A DNA stretch of 64,000 nucleotides from Pyropia haitanensis. Lineage: Eukaryota; Rhodophyta; Bangiophyceae; Bangiales; Bangiaceae. The DNA lies in the NCBI GenBank assembly GCA_008729055.1, contig SDUX01000005.1:856801-920800 (forward strand), in the 5' to 3' direction. Shown here piece by piece: positions 10,320 through 21,929 of the stretch. The notes beneath the pieces were generated by a model. The model was given only the letters and a program-made list of their open reading frames with translations. It was not told the origin of the DNA and did no database searches. The position numbers and the translations under genes are program-made. The stretch's first letter is position 1; each line of letters begins with the position of its first letter.

Positions 10320-11493
10320 GCACTCAGCGGACGGGGTGCCGTCGGCGTCGCCATCAGGCAGATGGCGTCGCGAGGCCGGTCGGTGCAAGCGGCGGGTGCA
10401 CCTGTCGGGCGCCTGACGGGGAGTGTTGGAATGGGGAACTATTCCCTGAGGACTGCGGGACCCCATTCCCTGTTCATGCGCCCGCAGCTGCTTCCACTCC
10501 GGCAGGTGTCGTGGTGACGCAGTGGCTTGACCGTGGGGTGAAGGGGGGGCGCCGATGCGGTACGGCGCCGGACGACTGATGCGCTGGGCGCGACAGCGCG
10601 CGGTGGCTGGTGGCGGTGGCGTCGGCGGATGGTCCCCGAAAGGGGGAGGTGGGTGAATTGGAGCGCTTGCGGCTCGAGTGCGGGCGTGGGACGTGCGGGG
10701 TGCGTGCGGGGAGACAGGGGAGGCGCGGCCCTGCCGGTCGGGGCGCGCGGCGGGTGCGGGCACGCGGGTGTGCGGGGCGTGCGGGGGAGAGGGGCTAAGT
10801 GAGGACCGGGGGGGGAGCTATAAGAGGGGGACGGCTCCGTGCCGGGAGGGGGTAGGAAGCAACACGAGCGACTTTACCACCATCCACGGGGTCCCTACAC
10901 AGGGGGGCTGCCATGGGAGGGGGACGGGCATGATGCCCGGTGCGTTCCACCAACAGCCGCCGCCGCCGCCGCCGCGGCCGCCACACCAGTCGCCACCGGC
11001 GGCCGCGTCGGCGGCCGCCGCGGGCGGTACCGCCAGCAGCGGCGCCCGCCACAGCGGCCCGAGCGTCTGCGCCAGCAGCAACCCGAGGCCGTCGTGCGCC
11101 GCCGAAAAGGCCACCCGCCCGCCACCCGCCCCGTCGCCGCCACCACCACCACCACCACCACTACCACCACCACCACCACCACCACCATCCCCACCCCCAG
11201 CACCCTCCACCGCGGCGGGAGAGGCCGCGGCGCCGCCCACCGACGCGCGGCGAGCGGGGGCGGACGGCAGGGCGGCGCGGCCCGCGGCAAACGGCGGCAG
11301 GCCCGCCCAGCCGTCCGCGGCGGCGCCCCCCCAGCTTGGCGTGTACCTCGCCCCCCCCCCCCCCCTTCTATACGCGGCACTCCCCCCGGGGGCGGCAGCC
11401 CCCCCCCCCCCCCCCCCCCCCACCCCCCCAGCCGTCGCCGCCGCCGCCGACGCGGCGGCCGCGACGGCGGCGGCGCGTGACAGGAGCCCCCCC

Positions 11494-12532
11494 CCATGGC
11501 GAGCAGGTCGAGAAGGTCCCCATCCCCGAGAAAGTAAAACCGCGCGTATGCCGACCGCTGGCGCTCGAGGTACGCGCCGAGCGCACTCGTGATGCGGCCA
11601 AACGTGGCGGCAAGGTCGGCCAACTCGGCCGCCGCCGCCGGCACCGCCGGCCCCACCGCCGCCTCGGCCACCGCGTCACCGTTTCCGCCGCTGCTCGCGG
11701 GCACGCCGAGGAGCGCCTCGACAATGCCCGGCGCGGCCACCGCGGGCGTCGACAGCGCCGCCAGGCGCGTCTCGACGCACACAAACGCGCGCGCCTCTGC
11801 GGCCACGTGGCCACGCACCCCCCCCCCCCCGACGCCGCCGCGCGGGGTGACGGCGTCCGCGTCGCCGCCCCCCGAGCCGACGCCCCCAAAGAGTGGCCAC
11901 AGCCCCAGCGACGCGGCCTGGACCCCCCCCAGGGCGTCGAGGCACTCGCGCAGCACCGCGAGCCGCCGCGCCCAGTCGCCACGCTCGGCCTCGACGGGCG
12001 CCGAGTGGCGGGAGGCCGCCATGGTCGACAGCAACGCGCCCGCCTCGACCGCCTCTTCCGCCGCCGCCGCCGAGCCACGCAGCAGCAGCACCCCGCCGCC
12101 GCCGGCGACCGCCGCGGCGGCACTGGCAGGCGGCGCACCCCCCCCCGCGGCCGCAGCGGCGACGGCGGCCGCAGCGGCGGGCGCCCCGTCGGGCGGCGGG
12201 GCGGGCACCCACCGCAGCCGCCGCCGCCGCCACGAGCGCACCAGCTTGACCAGGTACGCGCGCACCGCCGCCTCCCCCGCCGCGGCAGCGGCCATCTCGG
12301 CAATCACCTCCGCGTGCGCCGCCACGTCGGTCGCCCAGAGCGTCGCGAGAGGGATGGCCGGCAGCTCCGTCGGCGGCGACCACCCGCCGCCCTGCCCGCC
12401 GACCGCCGCCGCGTCGGTAGGCCGCCGCGACGACGCAGGCGGCGATGCCCGCAGCGCCGAGCACCCGCGGCCGTCGCGGCGGAGAGCCGCCCAGTGGGCG
12501 CAGGACGACCACCCGCACGCCGCCGGGCGCAT
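11494..12532 (-). pseudogene. Dynein heavy chain linker-like fragment, copy 2
   Basis: The duplicate of the frame at 3487-4525, with the same ATG and the same linker motifs. All sequence downstream of it (toward lower coordinates, through 7352) is inside the window and contains no AAA ATPase module, so the rest of a dynein gene is not there. The adjoining poly-C/poly-G tract is 3 bp shorter than in copy 1. Confidence 0.65.
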
Positions 12533-12942
12533 CGGCCGCGTGGGCCGCGGCGGCGGGGGTGGGGGCGGCGGCGGGGTTTCGGAGTGCGCTCCGTGGGCGG
12601 AATGGGTCGCGTAGTGGCAATGGCGAGAGGTGTCTCAACCAGCCGAAGCAGCGCAGCTGGGCGTTGTCTACGTGGCGCTTGGTCGATTCGGGTGAGCTGC
12701 GCGCTCCCAGGAACCGCAAAGAGCGGAGATTTTCGTTGGGGAGAGTTCGAGGCCTTCCATTGGCCGACGGGCTGGTCCCGCACGAGGCAAACCAAGTGTT
12801 GCCAAGACAACTGTGGTTCGCGCTCCTGTGCCGTTCTTCAGCAACCAGCCATACGAGACGGTGGAGCGCCCTTGCGGATGTGTACTGTACGAACGTCACA
12901 CGAGGGTCGTCGTCTGTCGAGAACCAATGAGCGAGCCGCCAT

Positions 12943-15389
12943 CGTCACGTTGTCCCCGGGCATGCATCGCGCACCACTTTCGTTAGCGCGGCGGTGGGGC
13001 AAAATCGCCTAACGCGCACCCCCTTTGTTGGACCTTGTTGGGGTCGAGGGGTTACCGGACCGATGGGCGTCCGGTGGGCCCGGTTGCACCGGCGGAACCG
13101 CTCTACCATGTCACAAACGGTCAGCCGTGACAGCCTTCTGGGCCAATCACAGAGCTCGGATCCGTAGTGCAGCTCCAGGTTGAGGAGTTGAGACTTGCGG
13201 TACTCACGGGAAGGGCAATTCGTCCTCGGAAAAATCAATACAGGGCGGCCGCCAGCGCTGGCGCACAACTATTTCCTGGGACCTCTGGGCAACTGCGTTT
13301 GTGATGCCCACCGGCCGCCCCGTTTCTGTGCTCCCCGTCACGTGGCTCCTACATGGCGTCAAGAGCACGTTTTATGGTTTGTTGTATCTGTTGTTGGCGA
13401 GCCTCCTCACCGCCCCACCGTAGCGGCGCCCTTCCCGCTGACGGTGGGGAGGGGGAGAAGCCTGCTCGCCTCTCGCACTTCCCCACATCTCCACCCCCCG
13501 CCCACAAGAGCTTTACGTCGTCGCCACCCTCTTGGCAACCCAAGCCCCCCACCCACATCAACGCACCCCCCATCTTGAGCCTCTCTCCCGTCATCGACCC
13601 CGCCTTCCATCCTAAATGCTTCTCTCTCTCTCCGAATCCCCTCACTTCTTGCCTCTGGATGCGTCCACCAACTCCAGGCAGCACAGCTTCACCAGCGCCC
13701 CCGTTCAGGCCTTGTCTTCTTGACCGATCCACGCACAAAAGACCCACACGCATGCAAAGAACGAACAAAAAAAGAAATACCAAAACACGCAGCAAAACAC
13801 ACGGCCTGAACACACTGTTAGACACCATGATGCCACTCATGCAGTACGAGGCACAGATGCACAAACAGATACGCGCGTCCATTCCCTCCAGCTGCTCGAG
13901 ACCCCGACGAGTCATCAAGAACTCGCGCTGGCGCTTCACATCTCCCATAACCTTGCCCAACGGTTGGGCAGACGTGGACCCGAGCACCTACAGCGATGCC
14001 GCCGATGATCGATGTCGACTCGAGCAAGTGGAAGGTCATCGGGAGCCTCGCGGGGAGAGAGGCGAGGGGCGTGCGTGCAGGCGCGCGTCAGCGTGGGGGA
14101 CCGTGCCAACTCGGTGTGAGACGGCGAGCGGAGGTTGGAAGCCAGTCTACGGCACGGCCTGCGACTCAAGCTCCAGGGCGCGCGGCGTCTCGATTCTGAG
14201 ACGTTGGGATCGGACCTTCTCGAACAAGAGTTTGGTGATCGACTCCGAAGCCTTGGAAGGCAAGTCTGATCGATGCACTAATTTGTCACGTCTGCGACCT
14301 GCCTATTGGTTGATGAGCCCGAACCTGCCCCCCTCCCCTTACTTGGGGTGCATCCAAGTGTTCCATGAAGAGTGCTGACGCTGCAACGCCTTTCGTAATT
14401 TGCTGCCCGCGAGATTGTCACTCGGCAACCTCGCGGCACGTCACGCGCGGCCGCGTGATCGTCGAAGTGCGGGGAGCTCCCGAACTCGCCCAGTCACAGG
14501 CCCACCACGTGGCGACGAGCCGTTTGTGAGTGGACATAGCGAGGCACAAGGGGCCCCCCGTACATGCCCCAGGCGGCTCGGGGTGTCCAGAGAGGAGACA
14601 CCCGAGCTGTAACGCAGTCGCGTCTCGCGGATCCAAGTATGTCTTGTGGGAGACTGTTGACTTGTACATGCGATGTGTGTATGTGTGTGGGCTGTGTAGG
14701 CCTTGCGTAGCGGATTCGGGCTTTAGTGACAGTGGCTGCAGCCGCGGGCCCGCGTGGCCCCCTATCCGCCATGTTCCTCGACGGCATCTCTCTCGCGCAC
14801 CGCCATGACAGCGCTTGTCGGTGCTGTCTGTGCCGTCGCCCCCCTCGCTGCCGCTACCCCTGTGCTGCCGCTTCATGAGCGGTGTTGCGCCCGCCACGCT
14901 GGCCCGCCGTCGCTTTAGCGGCCGGCTTGCCCTTCGTACGCAGCGGGCAAGAAAAGGTAGCGTGGGCTAGCGAAGCAACCGGGAAGCTGTGTGGGCACGA
15001 CAGCAACCCGCATTGTCAAATGGTCGCGGTGGCCGTGACCAGGTCAGAGGTAGCCAAATCCTATCTCCGCGCCTGAACTTAGGCACTTGGATTAAATTTG
15101 CAATGTCTTGGGTAAGTTGTTTCTTTAACGGTCCAATGAGAGCGTAGGACTGTTGGCCGTCACCCCGCGACACGCCAGTGACACGGGCGCCCTCACGAGT
15201 TTCAGTCGCGGGAGGGGTCTTGTCGCCAGCTCCGGGGTGAGAAACGAGCCCATCGCCAGAGGCAGTCGATGGCCTGCGCGTTAGGCCAAACTGGGCCAGT
15301 CCGGAAGCCATCGAAGGCCCATTCCGATGGGCCGGTAGCCATCGCGCGGCGCGTTGGGCTGCCGATGGGAAACCGGGGGAAACGTGACG
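12943..15389. mobile_element. 2.45-kb insertion with terminal inverted repeats (DNA-transposon-like, probably non-autonomous)
   Basis: Copy 1 reads GCCGCCATACAGG at 4931-4940 without interruption; copy 2 has the same bases split by this segment. The ends are CGTCACGTTGTCCCCGG and the reverse complement of CCGGGGGAAACGTGACG, inverted repeats matching at 15 of 17 positions. The dinucleotide AT of the target occurs on both sides (12941-12942 and 15390-15391), consistent with a 2-bp target duplication. The inside is less GC-rich than the host sequence. Part of it (about 13405-14735) is a repeat also seen at 46.6-48.1 kb. No transposase was recognised on either strand, so it was probably mobilised in trans. 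The 2-bp duplication recalls Tc1/mariner-like elements, but their target is TA, so the superfamily is open. Confidence 0.8.
13405..14735 (+). repeat. Dispersed repeat, copy A (inside the insertion)
   Basis: Diverged but collinear with about 46596-48060. Shared landmarks in order: an AG-rich string near CACCCCCCGCCCACAAG, CCTATTGGTTGATGAGC, a tract ending GCGTGATCGTCGAAGTGCGG, and a TGTGTATGTGTGTG-type stretch followed by CTGTGTAG. Identity by eye is moderate, with many small indels. A minus-strand frame near 13.8-14.0 kb looks mildly protein-like but matches nothing known. Confidence 0.75.
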
Positions 15390-15992
15390 ATACAGGACGC
15401 GGGGACGTCTCCTCCCGAGCGAGGCCCGTGGTCGCGGCGGCCGCGGCCACGCTGTCGGAAATAGGGGCGATGCCTCTCCGCCGCATCCGTCCGCACGAGC
15501 CGCCGTCGTCCACTCCGATCCGGGGGCGGGGTCCCGCCCGACCGCGGCGGCCCCCCTACTGTCAGGCGGGCGGGGGCCCGGCGGCGCGCGCCTCGGACCC
15601 GGCGTATGGCGGACCCACCGGCGCGCTGCCGCGGACACCCCATTCCGGGCAGGCACCATCCATACGCAGTGACAGAAGGAGGGGGCGGACGGGGGGGGGG
15701 GGCGCTAATACCGACACCCCCCCACCGACGCCGCCACCATCGCACGGCCGGCGGTGCTGCCAGAAAGCTCGCGGCGGGCGGGCGGCCGCGGCGGCGGCGC
15801 GCCGCCGCCGCCGCCGAGGCGTGGCGCGACCCGCCCAGCGGTGCGTGAGCGTCGGTGCATGGAGGTCTCCACGCACCGCTGGGCCCTCCAGGGAGGTGCG
15901 CGACGCTCTTGGCGCGCCCGGCCCGCTGGCTTGAGGGCAGCGGCACGGGGCGGTGTGTCGGGAGGGAGGACGGAAAAAAGGGGCGGCGCAGT

Positions 15993-16000
15993 GATAAAAG
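15993..16000 (+). promoter_or_regulatory. TATA-like element upstream of the serine hydrolase, copy 2
   Basis: Same GATAAAAG element as at 5537-5544, here 210 bp before the ATG at 16210. The 2.45-kb insertion lies further upstream, so this element and about 600 bp of 5' sequence remain linked to the gene. Confidence 0.3.
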
Positions 16001-16209
16001 AGAGCGTGCCACGGTGCGAGCAGCCACCGTCCCGCCGCGCACTCAACCCCATCCCACCCCACCCCGCTCCAACCGCCCCCACACAGCCATCGGCCCCCGG
16101 TGGCCGCCCTTCCCCTCGTCGCCAACCGCGAGAGGCCCGCCGCCACCCCCATCCATCGCCCTCCACTCCCCTCACCCACCACTCCACCGGCTGCGCGGTC
16201 ATCGCGACC

Positions 16210-18470
16210 ATGGCGCCTGTCGGATCCGCGGCGAAGAACCCTGGTCGGGGGCTGCGGCGCGCGGCGGCCGCGGCTGTCGCCGTTGCCGCCGCCGCCGCGA
16301 TCGCCAGCGCGTCGCCACCGACCGCCGCCCGCTTCCTCAACGCCATTGACGCGTCGGCGGCGGCGGCGGCGGCCGCGACCCCCCGCGGCGGCGGTGGCCC
16401 CTTCCTCGACGCCCTCGCTGTCGCACACCGGCCGGCGGTGGAGGCCACCCCCGCCGCGCAGACGGCGGCGGCCGCTGCTGTCGCGCGCAGCGTGGCTGGT
16501 CCGGCGGCGACGGCCGCCGCCAAGGACCTTGCTGGCCCCATCGAGGAGATACTGGCGGCGCCGCTGGCGGAAATCGGCGGGGGCGTCTCGTACGCGGTTG
16601 ACCGGGACGGGGTCACCGTCGCGGCGGGCTCGCTCGGCGAGGCGAGCGTGGAGCTGGGCGCGGCCATGACTGCCGCGACCCGCACGGACGTGGCGTCGGT
16701 CTCCAAGCAGTTCACTGCGTTCCTGCTCTACTGGCTGGACGACCGCGGCAACCTGAGCCTGGACGACGACGTGCGGACGCACGTGCCCGAGCTGCCCCGC
16801 TTTGTTGGCGGCACGGTCACGCTGCGCCACATGGTGCACCACGTCAGTGGCCTGCTCGACTGCTTCACGCCCGTCTCCCTCTCGAGGGGGGGCATCGATG
16901 ACAGCCTCCCGCGGCCGGCGCTGCTCGCGTCCATCGCCCGGCAGAGGCGCCTCCGCTTCCCGCCGGGCAGCAAATGGGAGTACAGCAACACCAACTACGT
17001 ACTCGCCGGGCTGGTGGCGGAGCGCGTCAGTGGCAAGCCGCTGGCCCGGCTGCTGCGCGACGTGATTTTTGCGCCTTTGGGCATGGACGCCACCGACGTA
17101 TACGACTCACCGGCGCGCGTGTACCCGGCGCTCGCGACGAGCTACGCCGGCAACATCAGTGAGGCCCCCGTGCCGGGTGGGCGTCTGCGCGTGACGCGGG
17201 TGCGGGCGTCCCGCCGCATGACCGCGATTGGCACGTCGGGCATCGTCAGCACGCCGGCAGACCTTCTGCGGTGGGCCGCCAACTTTCGCAACAACACCCT
17301 CGGTGGCGGTCGGCCGCTGGTGCAGGCCATGGAAACTCCTTTCGTGCTGCGCGCCGCGAACGGCACCGCCCTGCCTGTGGACTACGCGTCCGCGGGGGGG
17401 TACGGCGGCGGCCTGTACGTCCTCGACGTGCCCGTCAACGACTCAACCACCGTGCGGGTGATCCACCACGGAGGCGTCATCAGCGGCTACCGTTCCATGC
17501 TGCTGCGCGTCCCCGACGCGGGGCTGACGGTGGTCCTACAGGCAACCTCTTCGGCGTTTTCCAAGACCTTTTCCCTCGCCGCCCGCATTGCCGTGATGGC
17601 CGCCCCCGACGTGCTTGGCGGCGGGGGGGGGGCGCCGACGAGCCCGAGCCGACTGCTGCCGAAGCCACCCCTGACGCCACCGACGTGCCAGTGAACACTC
17701 CGGCCCCGGTCGCACCGGTCGCGGTGTCTCGCAAGGCGCTGGAAGCCGCGGCGGGGGTGTGGACATTGGATGGGGTGACGGGCGCCTCCGCCACGTTTGA
17801 GGTGCGGGTGCACTGCAGTGCGGTGTCCAACAAAGACAAGAATGGGAAGGAGGAGGACGGCGATGACCGGTGGGAAGCTGGCGGCGGCTGCCGGCTGTTC
17901 ATTGACCTCGGCTGGTTTAGCCGCTCGCTGCTTGCGCCCGTCTCGGCCACCCGCTTTGTGGGTGCCCTCTCCGGAACCCCCGGCGCGTTGAGCTTGGACG
18001 TTTCCGCGCCAGCCCACCGCAGTGCCCCGTCCACAGCGGTGCTGTCCGTGGTCTTGCCTGGCAAGGAGGCGGAGAAGCCAGTGACCGCGACCGCCACCCG
18101 CCACCCGTCGTTGCAGGTGGGCGCGGCGGCGCTGTCCGCCGCCGCGGGAACCTATACGTCGGATGAACTTGGCGCCACCTACACCTTTACTCCCCGCGGG
18201 GGTGGCCTCGGTCTGGTGTTGGACACCATCGAGGGCCGCCTCGGCTCCACCCTCCTCCCCTGTTGCGTCAACGACGCGGGGCGCTGGGCCGGGGTCTACA
18301 CGAGCGCCCGCCCGGCGCTCATCTCGGAAGTGGTGCTCGGCGGCAAGGGTGCGTGGCTGACCATGGCGTTCCGTGGCGACGCCGCGCGGCTCGACGTCGA
18401 GGACGGCGCGGACGGGCGGGGGGACCTCGCGGGCGTGCCGTTCCGTCGGGTGGGCACTTGCCCTGCGTGA
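16210..18470 (+). CDS. Secreted serine hydrolase (beta-lactamase/esterase family), copy 2, full length but with one frame break
   Basis: Same N-terminus, signal peptide, SxxK, YSN and HHGG motifs as copy 1. The G tract at 17623-17632 has 10 G instead of 11, which shifts the frame and would stop translation at 17694, soon after the catalytic domain. In the corrected frame the protein continues to a stop at 18468-18470, about 753 residues. The extra C-terminal region (from ~530) holds Gly/Ala-rich linker and beta-strand-like stretches such as TYTSDELGATYTF and ends in FRRVGTCPA, resembling the accessory beta domain that follows the catalytic domain in this family. Either the 10-G tract is a sequencing or assembly error, or this copy makes a shortened enzyme. 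No other disablement is seen. Confidence 0.75.
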
Positions 18471-19020
18471 TGAGCGTGCGGCAAGGTAGGGCAAAGTGGA
18501 GGGCGAGCGATGTCCTGTGAGAGGCCTGTTTATGTTTTTGTGAGGGGGGTCGGCTGAGAGGATGAGGGGCGGCGAGCAGAAGTGGGCTCGGGGTATGGGT
18601 CCGCGGAGCAACGACCGCGCGTATCTGCAGCCTGTAGCGCGTAACGGGCGCTTCTTTTTCTCAAGTCGTGCCAGATCCCCTGCTGCGTGCCCGCCACGTG
18701 GAAGGCTCTCCGCTCATTCAATGATGGCGGCACGGTATGGTCCTGCTGAGCCCAGGCGTTGAGGCCCAAAATCCCGATTGAACGGAACCTGCCTGTCAAG
18801 TATTTCCTCACTACTGTCCAGTCGTCCTTCACGGCATGCTGTCAGCATAGACGAATCTGTGCAACCCAGACGTGGCTATCCTGCTCCCTTGTTCTTGGCT
18901 CTCGGGTTCCCCACCATACCACCTCGCCGACTTCTACGACCACGACCGCCGCTGTGTGGGTCGTCACTCCGCTGCGCTCTGTTGGACTGTTTTGTCGTGT
19001 ATCCCCTGGTCTTGTGCGCC
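18471..19020. other. Intergenic region between the hydrolase and p24 genes
   Basis: Mixed-composition sequence, less GC-rich than the coding regions, consistent with a 3' UTR followed by a promoter. No gene, RNA or repeat recognised. Confidence 0.5.
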
Positions 19021-20659
19021 ATGGCTGGGTTCTTGACCGCCCGCGCCAGCCCGCCGCCGCGGCGACGGGTGGGATTGGCGGCGACGGCGGCGGCGGCGGC
19101 CGCCGCGATTGCCGCGACCGCGGTGGCGTTCGCGTCGCTGCCAACGGTGGGGCAGGCACTCAACTTTGACCTGCCACCTGGCCAAGAGGAATGCTTTTAT
19201 GAGGAGGTCCATGCGGGTACGTTTTGTGGGGGGGGAGGGGGGGGGTCAGGCAAGGGCTGCCAACGGGGACCGGAGGGGCGGCGTCTGGGCGTGGGGGTGG
19301 CGGGGGGGTGGCGTTTGAGGGGGGGCAGGCGGCGGCCGAGGGGCGTGGGGCCTCAGCGGCTGTGAGAGCATGTGAGAGCGGTGGAACAGGGGGCCTGCCG
19401 GAGTGGGGTGTTGAAGTGGCGGAGTGTGGCTGCTGGACTGCCGCCTGGCGAGAGTGGTGCAGTGCGCGGGGCGCGTCCGCTTGTGCGGGGGGGACACGTC
19501 GTGGGCCGTGCGGGCGGGTGTGGCCGGCCGCTGTCTAGACCAAACGGCCTGGGCCACCCCTCCTGTCGTCGTTACGGGCGTGGCGGCTGCCGTCGGGTGC
19601 TGGGCCCTCGACACGACACTGGCAGGCTATCCCATGCTGCCGACGTCGTGGTCGTGCATTGGCTGACCCGACCCTGTATTGCTTATCTTCTGCTTGGTTG
19701 ATGCTCGTATCTTCTGGCTGGTCCCCCCGTGCGCGTGCCTGCTTGCCCCCTGCAATTGTCGATCATCCGCCCTGTGGCCTCTCTGCCCACGCCGCCCGTC
19801 CAGGCCGCACCATCTCTGGCGCCTATGCGGTGACGCAGGGCTCCCACATGGACATTGACATGCGGGTGTACAACCCCAAGTCGCTGGTTGTGTTTGAGGC
19901 CCTCCGTGAGGGGGAGGGCAAGTTCACCATCCCCGCCGACGCGGACGGGAGCTACAAGCTGTGCTTCTCCAACAAGATGTCCATGGTCTCCCACAAGACC
20001 GTCAAGCTGGTGGTGGACAATGGGGACGGCCCCGACCTGACCGGCCTGGCGAAAAAGGAGCACATGGACAGCGTCGAGCAGACGCTGATTACGATCGCCC
20101 ACTCGGCGCGGATGATTGCTTTTCATCAGGAGGAGTACCGGCAGCTGCACGACCGCCACCTCGTGAGTACGCTCTTGTCGGGGGGGAGATGGGCGTGCAT
20201 TGCCGTGGTGGGGTGGAATTTGGTGTCTCGCATACGGGGGCGGCCGCGCCGCCTGGGCGGTCTTTATTGGGTTGGCGGCATGGTCATCGTGGTGGGAGGA
20301 GGGTATCGGCCAGCCTGGTACACACGACGTGATGGCAGCGCCAGCTGACGTACGGTGGTCGTCTGACAGGGGCGTCTACCTTTGCTCACCTGGCGCACAC
20401 GATGCCCTATTCGTCTGCTGTTGCTAATGTACTGACTTTTCTTTTTGCATGTACCCTGTCGCTTGCTCTTGGTGTTCTTCCCGACCTGTCCGCCCAATCG
20501 TATCCGACTTGTACGCCCCGGGCAGCTGTGACAAGTACGAACCGTCGCGTCAAGTGGTGGTCACTCATTGAGTGTCTGGCGGTGCTGGCGGTGTCGGGCC
20601 TGCAAGTGGCGTTCATCAAGCGTCTCTTCAACAAGCCGATGAACAAGCGTATGGTGTAG
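19021..20659 (+). CDS. p24 (emp24/gp25L) family cargo receptor, three exons
   Basis: A type I membrane protein of COPI/COPII vesicles that packages cargo between ER and Golgi. Exons: 19021-19216, 19804-20166, 20526-20659; introns of 587 and 359 nt, starting GTACGT and GTACGC and ending CAG, both phase 1. The product is 230 residues, the family's usual size. It has an Ala-rich signal peptide (~1-46), a GOLD domain with paired cysteines C58 (EECFYEEV) and C119 (YKLCFSNKM), a luminal stretch ending RHLVTVTSTNRR, a transmembrane helix beginning WWSLIE (~193-216) and a short tail ending NKRMV. The donor at 20167 was preferred over GTGAGT at 20163 because only it keeps phase and restores the RH-xxxx-STNRRV spacing of the family. 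Subfamily is not assigned; the tail has LF rather than a clear double phenylalanine. Confidence 0.9.
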
Positions 20660-20921
20660 CGAGGGGCCAGTCTGGGCGCATCGGGGGCCCACAATTGCAT
20701 AGCTTTCCCCTTCCCACCCTCCGCACGTACGCACCTGTCTGCGTGGAGCACACCCCACAAGGGAACAAAAACCGTCCACGTATTTTGACGTACTATACAG
20801 GTACCTCAAACGGTGACGCCGGTGTAGCATGCCCATCCTTCAGCTCAGGTACATGCTGCCGCAACGCCCGCCTCAGCTTGCCTCCCCCAAAAAAGCTAGG
20901 CGACTTCCGTCAGCTGACCCC

Positions 20922-21929
20922 TCATCTTCCTTCGCGCGCCCTCCATCGCGCCCCCCCGCATCCCCCCCCCCGCGCGCACACAGGGCACCAGCTCGGTGGA
21001 CGCCCACCCCCCACCTCCCGGCACACATTGTTAGCTGGCGCGGACCACTCGTGGCCCGCCGCGCACCGCCACCGCAGCGGCGCCTTGTTGTTGACATACT
21101 CCTTCGACAGGCAGACCCCCCCGCGCGCCGCCGCCGCGGCACGCGCGGCCGCCAGCCCCGCCGCCCGCGACGACTCCCGCGCGCACACGGGGCACCACGA
21201 GCCGCGCTTGACATTGTCCACCGTCGCGGGCCACGCGTGGCCCGCCCCACACGCCCACACCACCGGCGTGCGCGCATTCACGTACACCGAGGAGAGGAGG
21301 AAGCCGCCGCGGGTGGCCGCCAGCGCCGACAGCGAGGAGGCGGTGTGCTTTGGCCGACCGGGCGCCCCGCAGAGGCCTTCGAACGTACAGCCGGGGCACG
21401 CCGTGGCCGCGGGCGACGACGGCGCCGCGGTAACGATGTGCCCCCGGGGGCACCGGTAGCGCAGGTAGGGGCACGGGCCGGTCGCACAAGGGGGGGCCGA
21501 CAGAAGCGCGCCACAGGGGAGCAGGGGGGGGATGGTTGGGGGGAAGGCCAGGTCTGAGATGGGCGGAACCGCCGCCGGCACAGCCTGCAACAAGGCCGGC
21601 GATGACGGGCGGATGGTGGCCGGCGCGGGCGGGCGCCGTCGCCGGCGCGTCCGCTGCCGCGGCGTCACCGGTTCGGTGGCAAAAGCTCGCGGAGCCGCCG
21701 ACGCCGGCGCAGGCGCGGAACCGCCTCCGCCAATGCGGTCGCGACGACGACGGGGTGGGGCAGCAGCAACATCCGTCGCGGGCTGGTCCGTTCTCACGAA
21801 AAGCCGCGGCGGGGACGACGGCAGCGGCGGGCGCGAGCCCTGCGCCCGCTGCGACAACGGTCGCCTCGTTGGTCGCCGTCTCAGGGGGTGGAGGGGGAGA
21901 GCCGCAGGGGAAACGAACATCGTGGTCAT
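20922..21929 (-). CDS. Zinc-ribbon/treble-clef repeat protein, function unknown
   Basis: 335 residues from the ATG at 21929 (a second ATG follows at 21920). The C-terminal half holds three related zinc-binding units: YRCPRGH...CPGC, WACGAGHAW...WCPVC and WRCAAGHEW...WCPVC, the last two preceded by RGG-x-LS--YVN segments. This CxxGHxW...WCPxC pattern is a repeat family common in algae and protists and in large DNA viruses of protists, without an assigned biochemical role; the host-type base composition here argues for a resident gene. The N-terminal ~60 residues (MTTMFVSPAALPLHPLRRR) are basic and hydroxylated with an early Phe, as in red algal plastid transit peptides, followed by a disordered Pro/Ala/Arg stretch. 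Plastid targeting is inference. Confidence 0.7.
   Translation of the reverse strand: MTTMFVSPAALPLHPLRRRPTRRPLSQRAQGSRPPLPSSPPRLFVRTDQPATDVAAAPPRRRRDRIGGGGSAPAPASAAPRAFATEPVTPRQRTRRRRRPPAPATIRPSSPALLQAVPAAVPPISDLAFPPTIPPLLPCGALLSAPPCATGPCPYLRYRCPRGHIVTAAPSSPAATACPGCTFEGLCGAPGRPKHTASSLSALAATRGGFLLSSVYVNARTPVVWACGAGHAWPATVDNVKRGSWCPVCARESSRAAGLAAARAAAAARGGVCLSKEYVNNKAPLRWRCAAGHEWSAPANNVCREVGGGRPPSWCPVCARGGGCGGARWRAREGR

Larger units (their letters stand above)
8011..17806 (+). repeat. Tandem segmental duplication, copy 2
   Basis: Second copy of the unit that begins at base 1. It is interrupted at 12943-15389 by an insertion absent from copy 1. Outside that insertion it carries the same parts in the same order: TFIIIC gene fragment, 18-bp minisatellite, dynein-linker-like frame and serine hydrolase. 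Unlike copy 1 it continues past the breakpoint into the true 3' end of the hydrolase gene. Confidence 0.95.

Noticed and set aside
13353..14378. 341-codon plus-strand open frame inside the insertion as a transposase
   Set aside because: No DDE, RNase H-like or zinc-finger pattern, ordinary composition, and the frame is not kept in the related copy at 46.6-48.1 kb.
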